Assembly: GCA_963842155.1 (NCBI GenBank)
Contig: CAWJFP010000008.1
Location: 1-64,000, forward strand
DNA: 64,000 nucleotides
Direction: 5' to 3'
DNA from: CAWJFP01 sp963842155
GTDB taxonomy: Bacteria; Pseudomonadota; Alphaproteobacteria; JACZXZ01
In this document: positions 8,263-14,885 of the stretch, piece after piece
How positions within the stretch are numbered: the first letter of the stretch is position 1
Layout of the letters: every line of letters begins with the position of its first letter
Position numbers and translations under genes: made by a program
The notes under the pieces: generated by a model
What the model was told of the DNA's origin: nothing
Seen by the model: only the letters and a program-made list of their open reading frames with translations
Databases searched by the model: none

Positions 8263-9063
8263 ATGGCGGCGGGCGATCTCACCAGCCTCGCCAATGTGAA
8301 GGCTTGGCTCTTCGGCACCGACCCCACCGGCTTCGCCGCGACGCAGAAGGCGATCACCGCCATCAGCCAGGCCGCGAACGCGCAAGTGACCTGCCCGGGT
8401 CACGGTTTCGCGCAGGGCCAGGCGGTGATGCTCTCCGATATCGCCGGCATGACGGCGCTCAACGGCGAGAGCGTGACCGTGACGATCCTCGACGCCAGTG
8501 ACTTCACCATCGGCGTCGACACCACGGGCTATCCCTCCTATGCCGGCGGCGGCGTCGCCTCGGCCGAGGATCTGCTGCTCACGCGCCTCATCTCGGCCGA
8601 GAGCCAATATATCCAGAGCTGGTGCGACCGCGCCTTCGCGCTCGCCTCCTACAGCGAGAGCTATAACGGCAGCGGCGGCTTCAAGCTCGCCTTGCGCAAC
8701 CTGCCGATCGTCGCCGTCTCCTCGCTCGCGATCGACGGCGTCGCCGTCCCTGCGGGCGTGCCCGGCCAGGCGGCGGGCCACGGCTGGTACAACGACGACA
8801 AGCTCCTCTATCTCATCGGCTACGCCTTCCATCGCGGCAGCCAGAACGTGCAGGTGAGCTACAGCGCCGGCTATGCCGCGATCCCGCTCGAGATCGAGCA
8901 GGCGACGATCGAGCTCGTCGGCTACCGCTATCGCAAGCGCAGCCGCATCGGCGAGGCGAGCCGCTCGCTCGGCGGCCAGGCGACGGCCTCCTTCAGCCAG
9001 AAGGACATGCCCGACGGCATCAAGTCGATCCTCGCCAAATATCAGCGCGTGATGACGGGGTGA
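8263..9063 (+). CDS. Head-tail connector (gp6-like) with inserted E1-FCCH-like domain
   Basis: The 266-residue protein has a connector-type frame: an N-terminal LTSLANVKAWL helix, LLLTRLISAESQYIQSWCDR, a strand core (RNLPIVAVSSLAIDG), and the closing VSYSAGYAAIPLEIEQA helix region. Between the first helix and the rest (about residues 28-95) is a beta module with TCPGHGFAQGQAVMLSDIAG and ALNGESVTVTILDASDFTI, the signature pattern of the E1 FCCH-like fold found in phage proteins. It should form the ring linking portal and tail. The stop overlaps the next gene's GTG start. Confidence 0.75.
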   Translation: MAAGDLTSLANVKAWLFGTDPTGFAATQKAITAISQAANAQVTCPGHGFAQGQAVMLSDIAGMTALNGESVTVTILDASDFTIGVDTTGYPSYAGGGVASAEDLLLTRLISAESQYIQSWCDRAFALASYSESYNGSGGFKLALRNLPIVAVSSLAIDGVAVPAGVPGQAAGHGWYNDDKLLYLIGYAFHRGSQNVQVSYSAGYAAIPLEIEQATIELVGYRYRKRSRIGEASRSLGGQATASFSQKDMPDGIKSILAKYQRVMTG

Positions 9064-9914
9064 ATGCGATGCCGAATGCTGATCCGTCCGGGTCTGCTGC
9101 CATCATTGAATTCCAGGGGCCTGGGCGCCGAGCCTCGCCCAAGCCGCTGCCGGCGAGAGCCGACGAGCCGCACCGCCTCGCCGCCGAATTTTCTGCGGCC
9201 GACCGATTGCATATGGCATTCAAGACGGCGCCACGTGCGCGCGGCGGCTATGGCCTGCTGCACGCGCTGATGGCTGGCGAGCCGATCGCGGCGAGCCTTG
9301 CCTCGACGATCGGCAAGTCCGGCTACAACCCCGACGAGCCGCGCATTCCGGCGGGCCAATCCGGCAGTGGGCAGTGGACAACCGGTGGGGATATTTCATC
9401 CGAGACGGCCGCAGAGCCTGTCCGCCATGCGCTCGGCGATCCCGTACCGGTCGTACTGAGCGATGGTTCGGTTGTTCGTAATCCGAACACAGGAGGGCTG
9501 CTTCTTATGCCCTACGGAGTCTCGCTGGAGGAAAACGCCAAATTTGGCGAATCGATTTCGCAGGATCCCTCATCAATTACCGGACCGCCTCCGACGGTCT
9601 ACGATACAAAAACCAAAGAAGGAGAAATGCTCGCTGAGTTTTACAGATACAATCATATGGATTACCAAAGAATTTATAGTATAAATGGTCTTCCGAATAA
9701 GACGTTTATAGATTTTGGTAATTATAATTATGGAGTTGTTGCGGCGGCTGCGGGCTACTCTAAGGAAGAGACACTCATTGCGGCTGGGGCCATCAATTTG
9801 ACAGGCAGCGGAGATAAATCCGGCCCATATTTTAACAATCCGCGGAATGCGAGTATGATTGAAGCTGGGTATGACGATTATATCGCTGGAAAAATTAAAA
9901 CCCACGGTGATTGA
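9060..9914 (+). CDS. Phage-encoded polymorphic toxin, linker plus type-44-like C-terminal domain
   Basis: The product is about 284 residues, starting at a GTG overlapping the connector stop; an ATG at 9069 is in frame. Residues 1-100 are GC-rich and Ala/Arg-rich, ending in YNPDEPRIPAGQSGSGQWTT, nearly the same linker as in the gene at 2026. The last 110 residues read FIDFGNYNYGVVAAAAGYS, then EETLIAAGAINLT, then GPYFNNPRNASMIEAGYDDY. This DFGN-(Y/F)-NYG plus AAG plus a Pro-rich Asn/Asp loop with a closing I-x-x-G matches my recollection of polymorphic toxin type 44. The C-terminal coding DNA is strikingly AT-rich compared with its 5' half. Together this indicates domain swapping onto a fixed phage N-terminus. 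The toxin activity itself is inferred. Confidence 0.65.
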   Translation: MNAMPNADPSGSAAIIEFQGPGRRASPKPLPARADEPHRLAAEFSAADRLHMAFKTAPRARGGYGLLHALMAGEPIAASLASTIGKSGYNPDEPRIPAGQSGSGQWTTGGDISSETAAEPVRHALGDPVPVVLSDGSVVRNPNTGGLLLMPYGVSLEENAKFGESISQDPSSITGPPPTVYDTKTKEGEMLAEFYRYNHMDYQRIYSINGLPNKTFIDFGNYNYGVVAAAAGYSKEETLIAAGAINLTGSGDKSGPYFNNPRNASMIEAGYDDYIAGKIKTHGD

Positions 9915-9939
9915 GATGGAATGGCAGCCCTGAGATAAC

Positions 9940-10465
9940 ATGGCGCTCGACATGAAACTGGGCAAGTCGATCAGGATCTTATCTTCTGGCGCTCGCCATT
10001 TTGGTGGGCGGAACGGCCATCGTTCCGGCATCGCTCGTCATTCCCATGATTCTCTCCTGCGGCACGGATGTCGCGGACCATCTCGCAGTTCCGAACTCGA
10101 CATGGATTGTCGAAGAGCGGGTTCGCAGTTGCGGTCCTGTGGGCGGTGGCAGCATGCAAATTGTTGCGATCGATCGATCGAATTCCTCTGAAGTGACCTT
10201 GGCAAAACTCAACGAGGAAGCGGACGTGAAGCTGTCGATCGACGGCCGGGGACAATTGGTGATCAGTCTGCCCAATCTGGTCGATATCGCCGAAATGCAG
10301 GATTCCTTCGATGGCATTCCGATCGTCTATGAATTCCGGCCCGAGAATGACCCGAACGAGCGCGCACTTTACCAGCTCTGGATGCGTACATCGGGTGATC
10401 CGCGCGCCATCGCCTGGTGTCGCAAGACTTACGAATGGTCCGCCAGCAAATATGGTTGCCGTTGA
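9940..10465 (+). pseudogene. Possible toxin-partner membrane or secreted protein, start region frameshifted
   Basis: From about 9956 to 10465 one frame gives LLALAILVGGTAIVPASLVI, a hydrophobic anchor, then an exported-looking domain with cysteines (VEERVRSCGPVGGG, AWCRKTYEWSASKYGC). That frame lacks a good start: a TGA at 9953 closes it upstream. A plausible ATG with a basic start (MALDMKLGKSIRI) lies at 9940 one frame away, so a single indel near 9975-9990 would restore a normal signal anchor. TTG or GTG codons at 10001-10004 are weaker alternatives. It begins 25 bases after the toxin-like gene, the usual place for an immunity gene. No family is recognised. Confidence 0.45.
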
Positions 10466-10654
10466 AGGCTGGACCTGACTGAATTGATGGCAACAGTCTG
10501 TTGGCGTGCGCTTTTGCGATGGCACCGATGACGAAAGTGGCCCTGCCAATCATCCTGAGGGATAGAGTGGCAGCGCGAAGATGGCATGGCGTGCCACGGG
10601 CGGCCCAAAAAGGAAGGCTCGCGCTGACGGAGAGGGCTTGGGTTAGGAGGGTTG

Positions 10655-12130
10655 GTGGCGGTCGTCGATCACATCTTCGCACATGCGCGGGCGACCCCCG
10701 ACAAGACCGCGGTGATCTGCAACGGGCATGGGCTTAGCTATCGCATATTCGCGGGCTGCATCGCCCAGGCGCGTGCCTTCCTGGAAGATCAGCATCTCAG
10801 CCGGAACCGCGTGGCGGTGCTGTGCATCCACGCCCCGCTGGAGGCCTGGATCGTCGGCCTGGCGCTGCGCAGCCTGGGCGTGACGACCGTGCATGGCCAC
10901 GCGGTCGAGGACATCGGGCGGCTGGGCCTCGGCGCAGTCGGCGTGGTTTCGAACGAGGTCGAGGCCGAAGCGTGGCCTGGGCTAGCGCAGGCGGCGACCG
11001 CGGCGGGCGCGCCCGTGACCCTGGTGCCCGCCGCGAACTATCTGCGCGCGGCGGCGGTCAAGATCGGGAAGGTGGCGGCGACGGCTGCCGTTCCGCCCGG
11101 CGGCCACATCCTGCTGACCTCCGGCACGACGGGCAGCTACAAAAAGGTGTTGATCGATGCGGCGGTCGAGGCACGGAACGTAAAGCTGCGCGGCGATTTC
11201 TTCGCCCTGTCGAGTGCTTCGGTCGTCAACATGTTCAACATAGGCGGCTGGACCGGGGTGGGCTATCATCTGCCGGTCTGCGCCTGGGGGCTTGGTGGCA
11301 CGGCGGTCATCCATTATGGGCCTGAGCTTTGGCGCTCGTTGACCGCGCCCGGACTGACCATCGCCTTCGCTACGCCGCAACTGCTGGCGCACCTCTTGGC
11401 GACCCCGTCCGAGATTCAAATCCGCAACGACGCCCTGATGCTGATCGTGGCCGGGGGAGCGCTGTCGCAGGCCCTGTGGCGTGGCGCGCGGGAGCGACTA
11501 ACGGACGACGTGCGAACCTGCTTCGGCGCGACCGAGACCGGACCCGTCGCCTTGACGCCGATCCGGACGGCCGACGATCTGATCTGGTACCGCATCGCTC
11601 CGGCCCGTCGGGTCGAGGTGGTCGACGAATACGACAAGCCACTGCCGGCGGACACAACCGGAAACCTGCGTATCCGGACGACCGGCGTCGACGGCTATCT
11701 GAACGACCCGGCCGCTACTCAGGCCTTCTTCCGCGACGGCTTTTTCTATTCGGGCGACCTCGGAATCCTGCGCGATGACGGGCGCCTTTCACTGCGGGGC
11801 CGGGTCAGCGACGTGATCAATGTGATGGGCGAAAAGATCGCCGCGGCGCCGATCGAGGCCGCGCTGCAGGATCGGCTGGGCGCCGAGGCGGTCTGTATCT
11901 TCTCGCATCCCGGCCGACGCGGCGAAGAGGTGCATGTCGTGCTCCAACCCGGCCGCGCGATGGCCCCGGCCGATCTGAAGGCGGCGCTGATCGAGTCCCT
12001 GCTGAACGTCGCCGAAATGCGCGTCCATGCGGTCAAAGCCTTCCCGCGCAACCACATGGGCAAGATCGAGCGGGCGGCGCTGAAGGCGCAGGTGCTCTCC
12101 GAGGAGACGCCGCGAGAACGGCAGGCCTGA
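10655..12130 (+). CDS. Adenylate-forming enzyme (acyl-CoA synthetase/ligase superfamily)
   Basis: This is a complete ANL-superfamily protein of about 490 residues. It has the ATP-binding Thr/Ser/Gly loop (LLTSGTTGSYKKV, about residues 154-166), the A5 motif FGATETGP (about 291), SGDLG (about 367) with RGRVSDVINVMGEKI after it, and the catalytic lysine in NHMGKIER (about 471). It should adenylate a carboxylate and possibly pass it to a thiol. GTG at 10655 is chosen because AGGAGG ends four bases upstream; a TTG at 10652 also fits. No carrier protein, thioesterase or condensing enzyme is nearby. It is a metabolic gene placed between the phage connector and the gp10 gene, which is unusual. The substrate is unknown. 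Confidence 0.85.
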   Translation: MAVVDHIFAHARATPDKTAVICNGHGLSYRIFAGCIAQARAFLEDQHLSRNRVAVLCIHAPLEAWIVGLALRSLGVTTVHGHAVEDIGRLGLGAVGVVSNEVEAEAWPGLAQAATAAGAPVTLVPAANYLRAAAVKIGKVAATAAVPPGGHILLTSGTTGSYKKVLIDAAVEARNVKLRGDFFALSSASVVNMFNIGGWTGVGYHLPVCAWGLGGTAVIHYGPELWRSLTAPGLTIAFATPQLLAHLLATPSEIQIRNDALMLIVAGGALSQALWRGARERLTDDVRTCFGATETGPVALTPIRTADDLIWYRIAPARRVEVVDEYDKPLPADTTGNLRIRTTGVDGYLNDPAATQAFFRDGFFYSGDLGILRDDGRLSLRGRVSDVINVMGEKIAAAPIEAALQDRLGAEAVCIFSHPGRRGEEVHVVLQPGRAMAPADLKAALIESLLNVAEMRVHAVKAFPRNHMGKIERAALKAQVLSEETPRERQA

Positions 12131-12241
12131 TCGCCGGAACCATCCCGACACCGACGCGCTGTCCGTAACCGTTCCCAATCTAAATCGGGCCGCGCCGCGG
12201 GTTCCCCTTCGACCATCGCAGCATCTTGACCCGAGCCCTTC

Positions 12242-12733
12242 ATGATCGACGCCACGCTCACCGGCGACGGCGAGGCGATCGCGCGCCTCGCCGCCCTGCG
12301 CGAGGGCGTGCCGCGACGCTTGCGCGCACGCATCGGCGCGCTCGCCGAACGCCTCGAGGCGCTTGTCGTCGCCAAGCTCTCGGACGACGTGCTGCATGTG
12401 AGAAGCGGGCGTCTCGCCGGAAGCATCCACGCCGAGGAGACCGATAGCGGCGCCGCGATCGTCGCCAGGATCGGCGTCGCGGGCGCGGCCGGCGTCTATG
12501 CGCCGGTGCAGGAATATGGCGGCGTCTTCACCATCCGCGCCCATCTCGCCACCATCCGCGAGGCCTGGGGCAAGCCCCTCGCCGGCGGAGCGCGGCAGGT
12601 CGCGGTCAAAAGCCATCTCGCGCGCTATCCCGAGCACTCCTTCACGCGCTCGGCGCTCGCCGAGATGCGCGGGGATATCGAGGACGGCATCGCCGACGCC
12701 GTCACGCAGGCGGTAATGGAGAGCGATGCATGA
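12242..12733 (+). CDS. HK97 gp10-like head-tail/tail-completion protein
   Basis: The 163-residue product has the family's hallmark elements: an N-terminal helical segment, LHVRSGRLAGSIHAEE (the R-(T/S)-G-x-L turn), YAPVQEYGGVFTIRAH (the Y-x-x-x-x-E-(Y/F)-G element), and the C-terminal HSFTRSALAEMRGDI helix. It overlaps the next gene by ATGA. It likely joins the head-completion complex to the tail. It is separated from the connector gene by the toxin and ligase cargo, although these two genes normally lie close together. Confidence 0.85.
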   Translation: MIDATLTGDGEAIARLAALREGVPRRLRARIGALAERLEALVVAKLSDDVLHVRSGRLAGSIHAEETDSGAAIVARIGVAGAAGVYAPVQEYGGVFTIRAHLATIREAWGKPLAGGARQVAVKSHLARYPEHSFTRSALAEMRGDIEDGIADAVTQAVMESDA

Positions 12734-13183
12734 GCCTGGCGCGCGAAACCATCTATGGCGCCGTCTTCGCACGGCTCCAGTCGCTCGGGCCGGCGCCGTC
12801 GGGCTCGGCCGTCTTCGTCACCGTCTCGCGTCGCCTCAAGCATTGGACGGACGTGCCGCCCGCATTGCAGCCCGCCGCCTATCTCGTGCAGCGCCGGGAG
12901 AAGCCGCGCCAGGACAAAGGCCGGCCGCCGGTCTGGGAGCTCGCGGTCGATCTCTATGTTTATGTCCATGCGCCCGACCAGACGGCGCCCGCGGCGCCGC
13001 TCCTGAATTCGGCGCTCGACGCCATCGACGCCGCCTTCGCGCCCGATCCGACCGGAGTTCGACAGCTTGGGCGGCCTCGTCTCGCGCTGTTGGATCGACC
13101 AGGCCGGCATCGAGACCGACGAGGGCACGCTCGGCGACCAGGCCGTCGCCATCGTTCCGCTCTCGATCGAAGTCACCGGATAG
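12730..13183 (+). CDS. Tail terminator-like protein (frame break near 13053)
   Basis: The first 108 or so codons (ETIYGAVFARLQSLGPAPS, then LKHWTDVPPALQPAAYLVQR, then WELAVDLYVYVHAP) are typical of the tail-completion/terminator proteins encoded after gp10. The frame then becomes Arg-rich and implausible. In the next frame a sensible ending continues from about 13055 (EFDSLGGLVSRCWIDQAG to AIVPLSIEVTG) and stops at 13183. A single indel around 13050-13055 explains this. With it repaired the protein is about 150 residues, normal for the family. Confidence 0.65.
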
Positions 13184-13195
13184 GAGAGATGCGTC

Positions 13196-13402
13196 ATGCC
13201 CGACAATGTCAGCGCCGAGACTGCCGCCGCCGCAAAGCCCGCGCCGGCGCCGGCATCCGAGCCCGCCCCGCCGAGCCGGATCGACGAGGCGATCGACGGC
13301 TGGGTCGCCGACAATTTCCGCAACTCGCTTCTCGCGCGCGACAGCGAAATATGGAACGCGCTGATGAGCGCCATCCCCGACCTGAAGCGCCGGCTCGCCT
13401 GA
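13196..13402 (+). CDS. Small phage protein between terminator and tail tube
   Basis: This 68-residue gene has an Ala/Pro-rich beginning and then IDEAIDGWVADNFRNSLLA and an amphipathic end. It lies 12 bases after the repaired terminator gene, with GGAGAG just before its start. The family is not recognised. It may be a small head-tail joining accessory or simply a conserved tail-module gene. Confidence 0.6.
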   Translation: MPDNVSAETAAAAKPAPAPASEPAPPSRIDEAIDGWVADNFRNSLLARDSEIWNALMSAIPDLKRRLA

Positions 13403-13457
13403 TCCTTCCGTTCTCTCGCCCTCTCGCCCGCCTCATGCCTCTTGAAGGAGAACAGCC

Positions 13458-14204
13458 ATGACGGAATATTCCTTCGGCTCCGGCACGCTGATCGGCGTGC
13501 GCACCGACATCACGAACGCGACGCCTTCGATCTTCGGCGTGCTGCAGGAGATCCAGGTGGATTTCGATTTCACCACCAAGGATCTCACCGGCCAATACCA
13601 GGCGCCGGTCGCCATCGCGCGGTCCAACATGAAGATCACCGGCAAGGCCAAGCTCGCGCGCATCCTGAGCTCGACCTTCCAGAACATCTTCTTCGGCCAG
13701 AGCCAGGCCACGGGCGGCATCCTGCAGGCCGTGAACGAGCTGCAAACCGTGCCCGGCAGCACGCCCTACAACGTGACGGCCGCCAACGCCGCCGCCTGGC
13801 AAACCGATCTCGGCGTGATCTACGCGAGCGGCGCCAATGCGGGCCTCGCCTTTTCCAAGGTCGCCTCCAGCCCTACCCAAGGGCAATATTCCGTCGCGGC
13901 GGGCGTCTACGGCTTCGCCGCCGCCGACGCGAGCGCCGCGGTCTGGCTCAACTACAGCTACACCGCCGCCTCGGGCGCGCAGAAGATCACGCTCACCAAC
14001 CAGCTCATGGGCTCGGCGCCGACCTTCCAGGTGAACCTGGCCGAGACCTACAACGCGAAGGTCTTCAACCTGCAGCTCAACGCCTGCGTCTCCGACAAGC
14101 TGTCGCTGCCCTTCAAGAACTCGGACTGGACGATCTCCGAGCTCGATTTCGCGGCGCTCGCGGATGCGACCGGCACTCTCGGCTACATCACGACGACGGA
14201 GTGA
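13458..14204 (+). CDS. Major tail tube protein
   Basis: The 248-residue product starts after GAAGGAG and is almost all beta-strand with Thr/Ser/Gly/Ala. It has the EIQVDFDFTTKDLTGQYQ opening typical of tube proteins (recognition strand followed by K-x-L-x-G), a repeated NLAETYNAKVFNLQL segment, and closes with SDWTISELDFAALADATG. It is followed directly by the tail chaperone pair, the canonical order in long-tailed phages. Confidence 0.8.
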   Translation: MTEYSFGSGTLIGVRTDITNATPSIFGVLQEIQVDFDFTTKDLTGQYQAPVAIARSNMKITGKAKLARILSSTFQNIFFGQSQATGGILQAVNELQTVPGSTPYNVTAANAAAWQTDLGVIYASGANAGLAFSKVASSPTQGQYSVAAGVYGFAAADASAAVWLNYSYTAASGAQKITLTNQLMGSAPTFQVNLAETYNAKVFNLQLNACVSDKLSLPFKNSDWTISELDFAALADATGTLGYITTTE

Positions 14205-14206
14205 GG

Positions 14207-14590
14207 ATGATGGCCGACGCTTCGAGCCGCGCGCCGCGGCACGACGGCGCCGTCGTGCGCCTCGGCGGCCGCGATTGGGTCCTCGCCGACTTGGCGCCCA
14301 AGCAATACCGCAAGGTCATTCCGGCGCTGGTGGCGCTCGAGGCGCTGCGCTCGGTCGGCGATCTCGACGAGGCCAAGATCGACCGGCTGGTCGAGGCCTA
14401 TTACCTGGCGCTCACCCGCGCTTATCCCGATCTCACGCGCGAGGAATGGGAGGAGGTGCCGGTCAGCGTCGTCGAGATGATCGACGCGCTTCCGATCCTC
14501 GCGCAGAAGGCGGGCCTGGTGCCGCGCAAGGATGGCGCGCCGGGGGAAGAGCCGGGCCCGACGAGTGGGGCGGACTCGTCGACGGCCTGA
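14207..14590 (+). CDS. Tail assembly chaperone, G-like
   Basis: The 127-residue product begins at the first of two ATGs after GTGAGG. It contains VVRLGGRDWVLADLAPKQYR, a YYLALTRAYPDLTREEWEEV helix, and VSVVEMIDALPILAQKAGL. It sits between tail tube and tape measure, where lambda-type phages encode the G chaperone. The end overlaps a second reading frame, extending to 14835, that has tail-chaperone character. This suggests that a minority of ribosomes shift -1 to make a longer G-T protein, which holds the tape measure during tail assembly. Confidence 0.75.
   Translation: MMADASSRAPRHDGAVVRLGGRDWVLADLAPKQYRKVIPALVALEALRSVGDLDEAKIDRLVEAYYLALTRAYPDLTREEWEEVPVSVVEMIDALPILAQKAGLVPRKDGAPGEEPGPTSGADSSTA
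14542..14548 (+). promoter_or_regulatory. Candidate -1 ribosomal frameshift site for G to G-T
   Basis: The heptamer is G GGG GAA in the zero frame (GGG at 14543-14545, GAA at 14546-14548). A -1 slip re-pairs as GGG and GGA, so the P-site pairing stays perfect. The site lies 14 codons before the G-like stop, and the -1 frame is open from here to 14835. GC-rich sequence with GGGCCCGA just downstream could form a stimulating structure. The direction and position match the conserved tail-gene frameshift of dsDNA phages. Confidence 0.5.
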
Positions 14591-14835
14591 TCGCGCATGT
14601 CGTCGCCGCGACCGGCTGGCGCTGGGAGTATTGCGAGGAGGCGCTGACCTTCCCGCGCCTCCAAGCGCTCGCCGCCCAGTGGCAGCGTTTTCCGCCCGTC
14701 CATGTCGCGCTCGCCGCCTTGCTCCTCCCGAGCGGGGCAGGGGCCCGGCCGGCCGTGGCCCCGCAGCCGCGCAAGCCCGGCCGCGGCAGCCTAGAGGAGC
14801 TCGCGGCCCTTTTCGCGGGCGGCGTGGTGCGGTAG
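14545..14835 (+). CDS. T extension of tail chaperone, reached by -1 frameshift
   Basis: This frame has no good start of its own but reads as real protein: DEWGGLVDGLIAHVVAATGW, then WEYCEEALTFPRLQALAAQW, then SLEELAALFAGGVV. The W-x-x-(Y/L)-x-E-A-L-x-(F/L) pattern and short length match the second, T-like part of tail chaperones in alphaproteobacterial phages. With a slip at 14542 the fused G-T protein would be about 209 residues. An independent start at a GTG inside the overlap is the alternative. Confidence 0.6.
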   Translation, partial: GRAGPDEWGGLVDGLIAHVVAATGWRWEYCEEALTFPRLQALAAQWQRFPPVHVALAALLLPSGAGARPAVAPQPRKPGRGSLEELAALFAGGVVR

Positions 14836-14885
14836 CGCGCCGGCGCCCGAGCTTCGCCCCATCAAGACGCCGTTGAGAGGAAGCG

